From CAZXEU01 sp965207385 (GTDB lineage: Bacteria; Bacteroidota; Rhodothermia; Rhodothermales; Bin80): a stretch of DNA of 64,000 nucleotides. The notes beneath the pieces are model-generated. The model saw only the letters and a list, made by a program, of their open reading frames with translations. It searched no databases and was not told the origin of the DNA. Below, one piece after another: positions 9,490 to 18,998 of this stretch (position 1 is the stretch's first letter; each line of letters starts with the position of its first letter). The position numbers and the translations under genes were made by a program. The stretch lies in contig CBDBLZ010000017.1 of the NCBI GenBank assembly GCA_965207385.1, positions 88,822 to 152,821 on the forward strand. Direction: 5' to 3'.

Positions 9490-9508
9490 GGTCGCTCCCT
9501 TTGCGACC
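9490..9508 (+). terminator. Small hairpin after the antitoxin gene
   Basis: GGTCGC pairs with GCGACC over a 7-base loop, 10 bases after the antitoxin stop. No T run follows; terminator function is inferred. Confidence 0.35.
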
Positions 9509-10147
9509 GCGTTTCGAATCGCACGCACGGCTTTGCCATGCTGCTTAGCATGGATGTGTATCCGGTCCACTCTAGAGGTCATTCCCGCAGGACGGTCACC
9601 CTTCAGGAAGGGTGCCGTCTGATTGAGGGTAAGATCTGGAGAGACTGCGCTGCCGTGAATCCCTTGTACAGAATTCGTTACGGGTTGGCGAAAGAGCCGC
9701 CTTCTCGTATGCCACGCTGCCCAATTCATGGAGCGCCGGTTCGGCCGATTTCATTGCGAATGTACGGCGCTTGACTGAATCACGGGGTCAAGAGGGTCGA
9801 GTAATTCCGGGCGTCCCGTGAGTCGATTCTTGGTGAGGGTCGCCAATATACTCCCATGAAGGTCAAATACCGGCCCCTCCGCTTTTCGATGAGTCTTGTC
9901 GGGCACTGCTCGGTTGCAGGCACAGCTCCGGGCAAGAACCGATCAACAATCACATCGCACACTGGTACAATTCCGGACATACAGGCATAATCGTTGACCC
10001 TGCGAGCCAGAATAGCGCCATCAAGGCGGGACTCTTCGGCTCAGGCGGTCTCGTGTGAAATATGAACCACTCGCGACGCGCCCCAAACGCCTGAATCAGG
10101 TCCAAATACAAGTACTGTCCCGCCAATTAAAGGCTCGTGACGTCACC
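9509..10147. other. Non-coding gap between the toxin-antitoxin pair and nadC
   Basis: About 640 bases with only short, family-less reading frames (for example one at 9538-9774 on the plus strand). A small CATGCT/AGCATG inverted repeat lies at 9537-9552. I recognise no RNA gene or mobile element. The gap may be decayed accessory DNA that arrived with the toxin-antitoxin pair. Confidence 0.35.
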
Positions 10148-11047
10148 ATGCAGCCCGAATACGCCGAATTCGTTCGTCGATTGGAAGTCAGCGGTGTTCT
10201 CGCCAAGCTCCTGGAAGAGGACGTGGGGCACGGAGACGTTACCTCTGAATCTACCATCCCACCCACATCGAACGGTCTCGGTTCATTCTTGGCAAAGGAC
10301 GGCGGAATCCTTGCCGGCTGCGCCGTGACGGAACGACTGTTCAGACTGACGGATGCTGACGCCGAGGTTCAGTGGCTTTACGCAGACGGCAACGAGATGG
10401 CACAAGGAGCGGTGATCGGCTCGGTTCGCGCTCGTACGCGCGCACTGCTCATGGCCGAGCGTTTGGCGCTTAACATCCTGCAACGCATGAGCGGCATTGC
10501 CACCGCGACGCGCCGTATGGTTCATGCCGCTGCGCCTTTCCGTGTTCTCATTCGCGACACACGAAAGACCGTGCCCGGACTGCGGCTGCTGGACAAGTGG
10601 GCGGTTCGCATCGGTGGCGGTGAAAACCACCGGATGGACCTCTACGACCGGATCCTGATCAAGGACAACCACATAGCTGCGGCAGGCGGGATCCGGGCGG
10701 CTCTGCAGGCTGCGCGCCGCCACGTGCATTCGACGGGCAAGGTAGTGGGTATCGACGTTGAGGCCCGCACACTGGAAGAGGTCTCGGCCGCGCTTGCCAC
10801 GGGCGGATTCGACGTATTGCTTCTGGACAACATGGCGCGTACGGATGTGGACGGGAATCTCGACGCAAGCATGCTCCACTCGGCCGTGCAGCTGGTCGCG
10901 GGCCAATTCCGTACCGAAGCTTCCGGCAACGTGACGCTTGAAACCGTCGCCCAAATTGCTGCTACGGGCGTGGACTTCATTTCTGTCGGCAGCCTCACCC
11001 ACTCCGTGAAAGCGCTCGATATATCATTCGAAATCGAGGCCCTCTGA
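10148..11047 (+). CDS. nadC: Nicotinate-nucleotide pyrophosphorylase (carboxylating), quinolinate phosphoribosyltransferase
   Basis: From ATG 10148 this gives 299 aa, the usual NadC length. A frame open from 10055 would add 31 residues without homology character. NadC converts quinolinate and PRPP to nicotinate mononucleotide, CO2 and PPi in de novo NAD synthesis. Visible signatures: LLEEDVGHGDVTSES near the N-terminus, AERLALNILQRMSGIAT, RDTRKTVPGLRLLDKWAV, GGGENHRMDLYDRILIKDNH, and VEARTLEE...DVLLLDNM for the PRPP and substrate sites. It is followed by the histone-deacetylase-like gene after 24 bases. Confidence 0.95.
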   Translation: MQPEYAEFVRRLEVSGVLAKLLEEDVGHGDVTSESTIPPTSNGLGSFLAKDGGILAGCAVTERLFRLTDADAEVQWLYADGNEMAQGAVIGSVRARTRALLMAERLALNILQRMSGIATATRRMVHAAAPFRVLIRDTRKTVPGLRLLDKWAVRIGGGENHRMDLYDRILIKDNHIAAAGGIRAALQAARRHVHSTGKVVGIDVEARTLEEVSAALATGGFDVLLLDNMARTDVDGNLDASMLHSAVQLVAGQFRTEASGNVTLETVAQIAATGVDFISVGSLTHSVKALDISFEIEAL

Positions 11048-11071
11048 GGCGGCCGCGCTGCCTTTCGATCC

Positions 11072-12190
11072 ATGCCCGATTCCTCCTTCATTTACCATTG
11101 CGAGAGCCGGACGTACGACTTCGGTCCCTCCCATCCGTTCAGTCCGCTGCGGCAGGCTCTGGTGCTTGACCTCCTGGACACGTTCGACGCCCTGCCTGCC
11201 GCGGTGGAGCCGGGCGTGGCAGGCCGCGGCGATGTACTCTCCGTGCACGACGAAGCATTCGTCGGCCAGGTCGTTGCTGCCTCCAGCGGCCAGTCCAAGC
11301 CGGATGCGGGCCGATACGGCATCGGAACCATGGACGTGCCCGCCTTCGAAGGCATGGACCGTGCCGCACGCATCCTCGTCGGAGGGACTCTGACGGCGGC
11401 CCGCATGGCGGAGCCCGGAAAACCGGCGCTGCACCTGGGCGGAGGCCTGCATCACGCCATGCGCGGACGCGCCGCGGGCTTTTGCGTCTACAACGATGTC
11501 GCCATTGCCATCCTGGATCTCGTTCGCCGAGGGCTGAGGGTGGCCTACGTTGACATTGACGCACACCACGGTGACGGCGTGCAGAGCATTTTCTATGACG
11601 ATGCACGCGTACTTACCATAAGCCTGCACGAGTCCGGCCGGTACATCTTTCCCGGTACGGGCTTCGTGGACGAGATCGGAAATGGCCCGGGCCGCGGCTA
11701 CTCGCTCAATGTTCCGCTTGCCCCCCGCACGAACCACGAAAGCTACCTTGAAGTCTTCGATCTGGTGGTGCCGACGGCGCTCAAGCACTTCGGAGCAGAC
11801 GCGCTGGTCGTCGAGTGCGGCGCCGATGCCCATGCAAGGGACCCGCTTGCCCATTTGCGCCTCGACTCCCGGACTTTCGTCGAGCTCTTCGACCGGCTTT
11901 TTACGCTGGCGGAGACCTGCTGCGGCAACCGCCTCATCCTGCACCTGGGAGGTGGCTATGACCTTGACGCCACCGTCAGGATCTGGACCATCCTGGCCCT
12001 GCGCCTGCAGGGGCTTCCCCTGCCGGAGCGACTTCCCGCCACGTGGGTATCACGGTGGGAAAGAACCCTTGGGACAGACCTGTCGACCGGACTGCAAGAC
12101 GCCGCCCACAGCCCGTCCGTCGGCGCCGCTTCGCGGCTGAACCGGCATGAGGCGCACAGGCTGCTGGACCTTGTAGGTAACTACTGGTAA
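11072..12190 (+). CDS. Histone deacetylase-like (class II/AcuC-type) amidohydrolase
   Basis: A 372-aa zinc amidohydrolase of the arginase/deacetylase fold. The catalytic pattern is complete: HLGGGLHHA with the two general-acid/base histidines, GFCVYNDVAIA, YVDIDAHHGDGVQ with metal-binding Asp and His, LHESGRYIFPGTG, and ECGADAHARDPLAHL with the last metal Asp. Bacterial members deacetylate acetyl-CoA synthetase, polyamines or other N-acetyl compounds; the substrate here is not evident. The TAA stop shares its last A with the ATG of the M20 gene, so translation is coupled. Confidence 0.9.
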   Translation: MPDSSFIYHCESRTYDFGPSHPFSPLRQALVLDLLDTFDALPAAVEPGVAGRGDVLSVHDEAFVGQVVAASSGQSKPDAGRYGIGTMDVPAFEGMDRAARILVGGTLTAARMAEPGKPALHLGGGLHHAMRGRAAGFCVYNDVAIAILDLVRRGLRVAYVDIDAHHGDGVQSIFYDDARVLTISLHESGRYIFPGTGFVDEIGNGPGRGYSLNVPLAPRTNHESYLEVFDLVVPTALKHFGADALVVECGADAHARDPLAHLRLDSRTFVELFDRLFTLAETCCGNRLILHLGGGYDLDATVRIWTILALRLQGLPLPERLPATWVSRWERTLGTDLSTGLQDAAHSPSVGAASRLNRHEAHRLLDLVGNYW

Positions 12191-13440
12191 TGGCTGCCAT
12201 GACCAACGCACTGCAAGTGAATGGCGCGCGGCTGAGGAGTACGTTTGGTGACCTGACCCGCGCCGGCGCCACGGCACAGGGAGGGCTGGACAGGCCGGCT
12301 CTCAGCGAGGCCCACCTTGAGGCGCGGTTCACGTTTGAGCAGATGATTGCGGAGCGCGGCTTCCGGCTTCGCCGGGACACGGCCGGCAACCTCTCCGCCT
12401 GCCTGTCCTGCGGCCTGCCGGATGCCCCGACGCTGGTGCTGGGCTCCCACCTGGATTCAGTCCCCAATGGCGGCAGATTCGACGGGACGCTCGGCGTGGC
12501 GGCGGCATTCGAGGCGTTGGAATGCATCCGCGAAAGCGGCGCGCCGCTGCGCTGCGACCTCGAAGCCATTGACTTCACGGACGAAGAAGGGACGTGGGTC
12601 TCGCTGATGGGCAGCCGCGCGGCAACAGGCGTACTCAAGGCAAAGGATCTCCGCAATCCGAGAGGATCGCGCGAGGCATTCGACAAAGCCCTTGCGCGTG
12701 CGGGCCTGACGGCAGAGGGTATTCTGGGAGCAAGCCGCGCTCAGGAGAATCTCGCCGGATACCTGGAAATGCACATTGAGCAGGGCACAAGGCTGGAAAA
12801 GGCGGCTGTAGACATTGGCGTCGTCAGCGGGATGGTGGGCATATCCATGTATCTCGTGACTTTTGGGGGGCGGGCCAATCACGCCGGCACGACGCCCATG
12901 CGCCAGCGCCGAGACGCTACGCAAGGCGCGGCGGCCCTGGCGCTGGAAACAAGGCGCACCGTCATGCAGGACTTTCCGGACTGCGTGGCCAACGTCGGCA
13001 AGATGACCTTTGCGCCAGGCTCCTTCAACATTGTGGCCGAGCGTGTAACAGCCTACCTTGAAATTCGCAGCCAGGACCCGGCGCGCATCGAGGCCCTGGA
13101 GTCTGCGCTGCGCGAGCTGGCCGGCCGCATTGCCGAGGAGCACCGCCTGACGGTGGACTTCGCCTTTCTCGAGTGCGTGGAGCCACAGGAAATGCACGCC
13201 CAAATATGCCGGAGCATCGAGCAGGCTGCCGCAGGATTGGGGCTGACCTCGATGCGGCTGCCGTCACTGGCCGGCCACGATGCCCAGTCCATGGCACGCA
13301 TTTGCCCCTCCGGGCTCTTCTTCGTGCCTTCCATAGGCGGATTCAGTCATTCTTCCCTTGAAGCAACAGACTGGGATGACTGCCTGCGCGGTGCCAACAC
13401 ATTGCTGCATACCGCGCTAAGGCTGGCATCGCACCGATAG
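12190..13440 (+). CDS. M20 family Zn-dependent amidohydrolase (hydantoinase/carbamoylase type)
   Basis: A 416-aa binuclear zinc hydrolase of the allantoate amidohydrolase / N-carbamoyl-amino acid hydrolase group. Motifs seen: GSHLDSVPNGGRFDGTLGV (metal His and Asp), FTDEEGTWVSLMGSRA (catalytic and metal Glu), EMHIEQG (metal His), GRANHAGTTPM in the dimerisation lid and the C-terminal GGFSHSSLEATDWDDCLRGA. The HIEQG motif separates this group from generic M20 peptidases. The start overlaps the preceding stop by one base. The actual ureido or amide substrate cannot be told. Confidence 0.88.
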   Translation: MAAMTNALQVNGARLRSTFGDLTRAGATAQGGLDRPALSEAHLEARFTFEQMIAERGFRLRRDTAGNLSACLSCGLPDAPTLVLGSHLDSVPNGGRFDGTLGVAAAFEALECIRESGAPLRCDLEAIDFTDEEGTWVSLMGSRAATGVLKAKDLRNPRGSREAFDKALARAGLTAEGILGASRAQENLAGYLEMHIEQGTRLEKAAVDIGVVSGMVGISMYLVTFGGRANHAGTTPMRQRRDATQGAAALALETRRTVMQDFPDCVANVGKMTFAPGSFNIVAERVTAYLEIRSQDPARIEALESALRELAGRIAEEHRLTVDFAFLECVEPQEMHAQICRSIEQAAAGLGLTSMRLPSLAGHDAQSMARICPSGLFFVPSIGGFSHSSLEATDWDDCLRGANTLLHTALRLASHR

Positions 13441-13463
13441 ACTCGTCCGACTCGCGCCCGTTT

Positions 13464-14861
13464 ATGCTCCGAGAGCTCAGCCGCCTTTTCCAGCGCCTGC
13501 TGTTTGCCGCCGATATCGCACTGGTCTGCCTGGCGTGGATTGCGGCCTATTATCTGAGATTCGAGGTTCTTGCTGACTGGCCAGTGCCGCTTCCCGAGTG
13601 GCTGCCTGTGGGAAGGTATCTCTCCTTTCTTCCGTGGATCGCAGGCGTTGCGGCCATCGTGTTCTGGTCTTCCGGCCTCTACATTGCCGACCGGGCCCAG
13701 CGGCTGACGCAGCTCATTGCCAGCGTCGCCAAGGCCTTCGGCGTGGCGCTGCTCATTCTGATGGCGTTCTTTTCCCTGTACCGCAATCTGTATGTCTCGC
13801 GCCTTACGATCATACACTTTGCTTTCCTGACACCGGTCTTCATGGTGGCCCTGCGGCTCGCATTGTATTTCTTTGTGCGACGCGCCCGGAGCCAGGGCAG
13901 AAACCTCAGGAGAGTGCTTGTCATCGGAGCAGGCGTTGCAGGCCGCAGGTTGGCCGCCTCGTTTGAGGCCTACCCCTGGATGGGCTACAAGGTGGTCGGC
14001 TTCCTGGACGACCACAAGCGTACTGAACCGGACGTTTTGGGTCCCACGACAGAAGCGGCGCGTTTCGTGGACGAGGCCAGTCCGGCTATTGACTACGTGT
14101 ACATTGCCCTGCCGCTGTCTGCGGCAGGGCGCATTGAAACCCTACTGGGCGAGCTTTCCACCCGGCTTGTGCATGTTTGCCTGGTGCCGGACCTCTTGCA
14201 GTACGACATCATCAACAGCCGCATTACCGAAGTGGACGGCCTGCCGGTTCTGCATATAGCGGACGAGGCTCCCCTGGATGTGGGGCGCCTTGCCAAGCGC
14301 ACCTTGGACGTGGTATTCTCGGCACTGGTACTCATTGCCCTGCTGCCGGCGTTGCTGCTCATCGCGCTCGCAGTGCGGCTTTCCTCTCCGGGGCCCGTCT
14401 TCTACCGCCAGGAGCGCATGGGTCTAAACGGCCTCCGGTTCCAGATGCTCAAGTTCCGGTCGATGCCGGTTGACGCCGAGGCGGCCACGGGAGCGGTATG
14501 GGCCAGTTCTGCAGACAAGCGACCAACGGCCATAGGCAAATGGCTACGGCGCACTTCACTCGATGAGCTACCGCAGTTCATCAATGTCCTCAAGGGTGAC
14601 ATGTCCGTGGTGGGCCCTCGCCCGGAGCGGCCCGTGTTCATCGAGCAGTTCAAGGACCAGGTGCCCCGCTACATGCTGAGGCACAAGATGAAGGCGGGCA
14701 TCACGGGATGGGCCCAGGTGAACGGATGGAGAGGCAATACGTCTATCGAGAAGCGTATCCAGTACGATCTCTATTACATCCGGAACTGGTCACTCGGGCT
14801 GGATCTGAGGATCATGCTGATGACGGTGTGGAAGGGTTTTCTCAGCAAGCACGCATACTGA
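13464..14861 (+). CDS. Undecaprenyl-phosphate glycosylphosphotransferase (WcaJ/EpsL-like)
   Basis: A 465-aa polyprenyl-phosphate sugar transferase. The N-terminus carries four transmembrane helices (to about residue 135), residues about 150-270 a Rossmann-like CoA_binding_3 domain (RRVLVIGAGVAGRRLA), and residues about 275-465 the catalytic Bac_transf domain. The last starts with KRTLDVVFSALVLIALLP and contains SSPGPVFYRQERMGLNG, MLKFRSM, LDELPQFINVLKGDMSVVGPRPE and ITGWAQVNGWRGNTS. It loads the first sugar-1-phosphate onto undecaprenyl phosphate to start exopolysaccharide or O-unit synthesis. The GT2 fusion at 5273 shares the middle domain type, suggesting the two serve the same surface-glycan system. 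Confidence 0.93.
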   Translation: MLRELSRLFQRLLFAADIALVCLAWIAAYYLRFEVLADWPVPLPEWLPVGRYLSFLPWIAGVAAIVFWSSGLYIADRAQRLTQLIASVAKAFGVALLILMAFFSLYRNLYVSRLTIIHFAFLTPVFMVALRLALYFFVRRARSQGRNLRRVLVIGAGVAGRRLAASFEAYPWMGYKVVGFLDDHKRTEPDVLGPTTEAARFVDEASPAIDYVYIALPLSAAGRIETLLGELSTRLVHVCLVPDLLQYDIINSRITEVDGLPVLHIADEAPLDVGRLAKRTLDVVFSALVLIALLPALLLIALAVRLSSPGPVFYRQERMGLNGLRFQMLKFRSMPVDAEAATGAVWASSADKRPTAIGKWLRRTSLDELPQFINVLKGDMSVVGPRPERPVFIEQFKDQVPRYMLRHKMKAGITGWAQVNGWRGNTSIEKRIQYDLYYIRNWSLGLDLRIMLMTVWKGFLSKHAY

Positions 14862-14865
14862 AGAC

Positions 14866-16863
14866 GTGATCCAGCTGCACGGCATTTCCCTGGCGTTCGG
14901 AGGCCGCAGCATCCTGGATGGGCTCTCCTGGACCATCAAGCCCCAGCGCCGTATCGGGCTCATCGGTGCCAACGGCGCAGGCAAGACTACGCTGCTGCGG
15001 GTGCTCGCGAGGCTGCAGGAAGCGGACGAGGGCCACGTCGCTGGCGATGTGAAGGTGGGCTATCTGGCCCAGGATGCCCAGGAAGTCTCTTCTTCGCGCA
15101 CCGTGCTGGAGGAGGCCTTGCAGGCCTTCGCTCACATTGAGCAGCTGCGGGACCAGGAGTATCGGACCACGCTCGAACTGGAACGGCAGGCGGACCCCAC
15201 TTCAGAAGGCTACAGCAAGCTTCTGCAGAAGCTGGACCGCGTGCAAACGCAGCTTGCCGCGCACGACACGTCGCGCTTCCGGCCACGGACCGAAGCCGTC
15301 CTTGCCGGGCTCGGCTTCGAGAATGCGGACATGGATCGTCCGCTAAGCGCACTGTCGGGAGGATACCGGATGCGTGTCTCCCTGGCCCAGATCCTGCTTC
15401 GCCAGCCCCAGCTGCTTCTCTTGGACGAGCCCACCAACCATCTGGACATCGTCAGCATTGCCTGGCTCGAATCGTATCTGAAGAGCTACGGCGGAAGCGT
15501 AGTCTTCGTATCGCACGACCGGTACTTTCTGAACCGGATGGCTACATCCATTGCACACCTGTGGCGCGGCAGGATCACCGAATATGCGGGCAATTATTCA
15601 TTCTTCCTCGCCGAGCGAAAGAAACGCCGCGTCCTGGAGCAGGCGGCATACGAGAACCAGCAGCGGGAAATCGCCCAGACCCGGCGCTTCATCGAACGCT
15701 TCCGGTACAAGAACACCAAGGCACGCCAGGTGCAAAGCCGCATCAAGCACCTTGCCCGAATGGAGCGACTGCTGCCTCCCGAGTCGGACGAAGCGGAGAT
15801 AACCATCCGATTCCCGACACCTCGCAAATCCGGACGCACCGTTTTGGAGCTGTCCGAGTTCTCCAAGTCATACAACGACAACCCGCCCGTATTTGAATGC
15901 GCGGGACCCTTGCACATTGAACGTGGAGACAAGGTTGCGCTCATCGGCAAGAACGGTGCCGGAAAGTCCACGCTTGCCCGAATCCTGCACGGGACAGAAC
16001 CCTTCGACGGCACGCGGAAGGTGGGCCACAACGTCGATCTGACCTTTTTTGCGCAGCACCAGGCTGAATCCCTGGCGCCGCAGCACACGGCACTCGAATC
16101 GCTTCAGCAGGTCTCGGTCGGCAAGACCGAGGGTGAGCTCCGCTCGCTTCTGGGCGCATTTCTCCTGCGGGGTGATGATGTCTTCAAGCCGGTGAACGTG
16201 CTTTCCGGGGGCGAAAAAAGCCGGCTTGCGCTTGCCCGCACCCTCGTCAACCCCGCCAACTTCCTCATCCTTGATGAGCCCACCAACCACCTGGATATCC
16301 AGTCCATCCAGGTCCTGATCGAAGCGCTTCGGCAGTACCAGGGTACGTTCGTCGTGGTAAGCCATGACCGGCATTTTCTGGACCGGATCGTCAACGCAAT
16401 CTGGTACGTGGAAGGCGGCACCGTAAATGCTTACAAGGGCAATTACACGGATTCTGAGTGGTACCGGCAGCACGGGACCATGCGTCAAGGACAGGGTGCC
16501 ACCGCCCGTGCTGCCCAATCGGAGCCAGCCAGGCGGGCGCGCAAGGGCGGGCCCAAGTCGAAGGAGCAGAAACGACGCGAAGCAAGGGAGCGGCAGCGGG
16601 CGTACGAGGCGGCGTCGCAGCCTGCGCCTGCCGACTCGCTGCCCGGGTCCGGCATACGCGCGCTTTGCAGCGAAACGGAAAGGGCCATCCAAGCCGCGGA
16701 AGAAAAGCGCAGCCAGGCAGAAGCTCTCCTGGCCGACCCGGCCGTCTATGCGGATCCTGAACGCGCTGCCGACGTCACCTCCCGGTACGCAGCGCTGGAT
16801 CGGGACCTGAAACAGCTCTATGCACGGTGGGAAGAACTGGTGGAACAACTCGAAGTCACCTGA
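14866..16863 (+). CDS. ABC-F family ATP-binding protein (Uup/EttA-like)
   Basis: A 665-aa protein with two tandem ABC cassettes and no membrane segments, starting at GTG 14866, four bases after the sugar-transferase stop. The first cassette has GANGAGKTTLL and LLLLDEPTNHLD; the second has GKNGAGKSTLA, LSGGEKSRLALART and FLILDEPTNHLD. The charged inter-domain linker (YENQQREIAQTRRFIERFRYK) is the P-site tRNA interaction motif region of ABC-F proteins, and the C-terminus is basic and coiled-coil-like. ABC-F members act on the ribosome in translation control or antibiotic protection; which applies here cannot be decided. Its TGA overlaps the next ATG. Confidence 0.93.
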   Translation: MIQLHGISLAFGGRSILDGLSWTIKPQRRIGLIGANGAGKTTLLRVLARLQEADEGHVAGDVKVGYLAQDAQEVSSSRTVLEEALQAFAHIEQLRDQEYRTTLELERQADPTSEGYSKLLQKLDRVQTQLAAHDTSRFRPRTEAVLAGLGFENADMDRPLSALSGGYRMRVSLAQILLRQPQLLLLDEPTNHLDIVSIAWLESYLKSYGGSVVFVSHDRYFLNRMATSIAHLWRGRITEYAGNYSFFLAERKKRRVLEQAAYENQQREIAQTRRFIERFRYKNTKARQVQSRIKHLARMERLLPPESDEAEITIRFPTPRKSGRTVLELSEFSKSYNDNPPVFECAGPLHIERGDKVALIGKNGAGKSTLARILHGTEPFDGTRKVGHNVDLTFFAQHQAESLAPQHTALESLQQVSVGKTEGELRSLLGAFLLRGDDVFKPVNVLSGGEKSRLALARTLVNPANFLILDEPTNHLDIQSIQVLIEALRQYQGTFVVVSHDRHFLDRIVNAIWYVEGGTVNAYKGNYTDSEWYRQHGTMRQGQGATARAAQSEPARRARKGGPKSKEQKRREARERQRAYEAASQPAPADSLPGSGIRALCSETERAIQAAEEKRSQAEALLADPAVYADPERAADVTSRYAALDRDLKQLYARWEELVEQLEVT

Positions 16864-18060
16864 TGCCCCGCCTGCGGCCATTTCCCGGCAGCCTCGGCAT
16901 GGTTGCTGCCTTCTTCTGCGTGATCGGGCCTCCGATAGCGATGGCGCAGATAGACCGCCTTCCCCATGCCGACACGAGCCGCGGAAACTACTTCGGCGCG
17001 GCCGTGGCCATCGACGGAAACCGGATTCTGGTTGGGGCCCACGGCGAAACCAGCTGCGCCGCGAACGGAGGGGCCGCCTACGTGTTCGAAAGGGATTCCC
17101 CGACCGGCACCTGGAACCGGGCGGCACGCCTGGTAGCAACGGACTGCCGCAGCAACCTCTCGTTCGGGCGCGCGGTGGCACTCAGCGGTGAGCGTGCCCT
17201 TATAGCCTCGACTAGCGAGTTCTTCGCGACTGTCCGGGGCAATGCCGTCTACGTTTTCGAGCGCGACTCCGCCGGAGTTTGGGTGCAGACCGAGCGGCTG
17301 GTACCCTCATCCGACGCAGAGGAAGGGCCCGCTGGCGCTGCCGTGGACCTTGATGGCACTCGCGCGCTCATCACTACATGGGGAGATCCGGCCCGACCGG
17401 GCCGTCACGGGTCGGCCTACGTCTATGAGCGCGATGACGGCAAGTGGAATAAGGTGGCGCGGATTACAGGCGAGAGCCGCGCCGGCGTCTTCGGCGGTGC
17501 CGGCGCGCTAGCCGGCGACATGATGATCGTTACCGGCTCCACGTATTTTCAGAACCGGCCGGGCTTCGCCTACATTATCCGGCTGGGCCCGGACGGTTCG
17601 TGGCACCAGACGCAGCGGATTGCCAACCTGGACGACTTCTTTATTTCCATCGACATAGAAGAGAGCCACCTCATCATAGGAGAAAGCAGGGACGGACCCG
17701 CCAATTCCGGCCTGGCCGCCGTGCATGTTCGGGATTCCACGGGTCTCTGGGGTCTGGCGGCCACGCTCAAACCTCCTTCACCCTACCGGGACGGCAGCTT
17801 CGGGACGGAAGTTGCCATAAGTGCAGACCGCGCCCTGGTGGTTGGATACGACGAGCAGTTGAGACTCCAGTACAACGTCCACCGCGTGGTGTACGTTTAC
17901 GGGCTCGAACCCGATACCGGCGCGTGGACGTATCGCAGCATCATCGACCTGGGAGAGGCGGCCTTCGGGACCGCACTGGATCTCGACGGCCGCCTGGCCG
18001 TCATCGGAGCAGGCGTCGGGCGATATTGCCGGTGCCGCCTACGTCGTCCATCTTCATTAG
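16863..18060 (+). pseudogene. Secreted FG-GAP/beta-propeller protein with a late single-base frameshift
   Basis: Start ATG 16863 overlaps the ABC-F stop (TGATG). The product has a signal peptide ending near IAMAQ and repeated FG-GAP-like blades of the type FGAAVAIDGNRILVGA...AYVFERD. About 385 residues in, a GGG at 18018-18020 appears to carry one G too many: without it the end reads VGDIAGAAYVVHLH then stop TAG at 18058-18060. With it, the frame misses that stop and runs straight into the next gene, making an artificial 723-codon open frame. The natural product is therefore about 399 aa, extracellular, function unknown. Recent lesion or homopolymer sequencing error. Confidence 0.75.
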
Positions 18061-18071
18061 CGCCTGATACG

Positions 18072-18998
18072 ATGCAAAGACCTGGCATCATCGTGCTGGC
18101 AAGCTTGCTGGTGTTTGGATGCTCCTCGCTGGAGGCGCCTTCCCGGCAAGCTCCCGGCTACGTGCGCGCATCGGACCATTTCCGGTCATTCGACGCGCCG
18201 GCCGCGCTGTCAGACTACCTGCGCGCCAGCTCGGATGCCGGCCCACTAGTGGCCGCACTGCGCGGGGGCACAGAGGCGGGCTTTCCGGAACATGCGCTGG
18301 CTTCCTTCGACCGGGCGCTCCGCCACGGTCCCGTGGTTATACACGCCGACATACGCCTGACACAGGACGGCGTACCCGTCCTCATGCACGACGAGACCCT
18401 GGACCGGACGACGACCGGAAGCGGACCTGTCCAGGAGCGCAGCTTTGCCACAGTGCGGTCCCTCCTTCTGCGCGATGCCTACGGCGCCATCACGCCATTC
18501 CGCGTGCCGACACTCGAAGAAGCACTGGCGTGGTCGCGCGGCCGCGCCATCCTCCTGTTGGACGTGCTGGACGCGAGATATCTGGAAATGGTTTTGGACG
18601 CCGTGCGCATGCGCGCGGCTGAAGGTCGTGTCATCGTAATGACGCACACGCTCATGGACGCCCTTAATGTGAGTGCGCGTGCTTCCGAAGTGACCATTGC
18701 CGCGCATGTTGAGGGTCTGGCCGAACTGAATGCTCTCCTGGCAGGCGGCATCGATCCTTCACGCCTGGTTGTTTTCGCAGGAAGTGGCGATGTGCCAGCC
18801 GAGATCGCCGACCTTGCACGCCGGCACGACATCCGCGTGATGCTGGCCACCTTCGGCGAGACGGATGTGCGCGCACGATCCGCGGGCTCGGCCGTGTACC
18901 ACTCCCTTCTGGAGCGTGGCGCAGGCATATTGCTGACACAAGAGGTTGCACTTGCTTCACGGGCAGCAGGCACCTTCCACGCAATACTTTCACGCTAG
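18072..18998 (+). CDS. Glycerophosphodiester phosphodiesterase family lipoprotein
   Basis: From ATG 18072 a 308-aa protein with a lipoprotein signal (LLVFGCSS lipobox, Cys about residue 16). The GDPD domain is shown by GFPEHALASFDRALRHG, HADIRLTQDGVPVLMHDETLDRTTTGSG and RVPTLEEALAW. In canonical enzymes the first motif reads HRG...PENT; here it is LRGGTEAGFPEHA, so the first catalytic His is replaced by Leu and the N of PENT is changed. Activity is therefore doubtful even though the HDETLDRTT block is intact. Located in the outer envelope. The TAG stop overlaps the pnuC GTG. Confidence 0.8.
   Translation: MQRPGIIVLASLLVFGCSSLEAPSRQAPGYVRASDHFRSFDAPAALSDYLRASSDAGPLVAALRGGTEAGFPEHALASFDRALRHGPVVIHADIRLTQDGVPVLMHDETLDRTTTGSGPVQERSFATVRSLLLRDAYGAITPFRVPTLEEALAWSRGRAILLLDVLDARYLEMVLDAVRMRAAEGRVIVMTHTLMDALNVSARASEVTIAAHVEGLAELNALLAGGIDPSRLVVFAGSGDVPAEIADLARRHDIRVMLATFGETDVRARSAGSAVYHSLLERGAGILLTQEVALASRAAGTFHAILSR

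Noticed and set aside
9538..9774. 78-aa open frame in the gap before nadC
   Set aside because: No family, no ribosome binding site, composition like random high-GC sequence.
15868..17181. 437-aa minus-strand open frame
   Set aside because: Antisense shadow of the ABC-F and FG-GAP genes in high-GC DNA.
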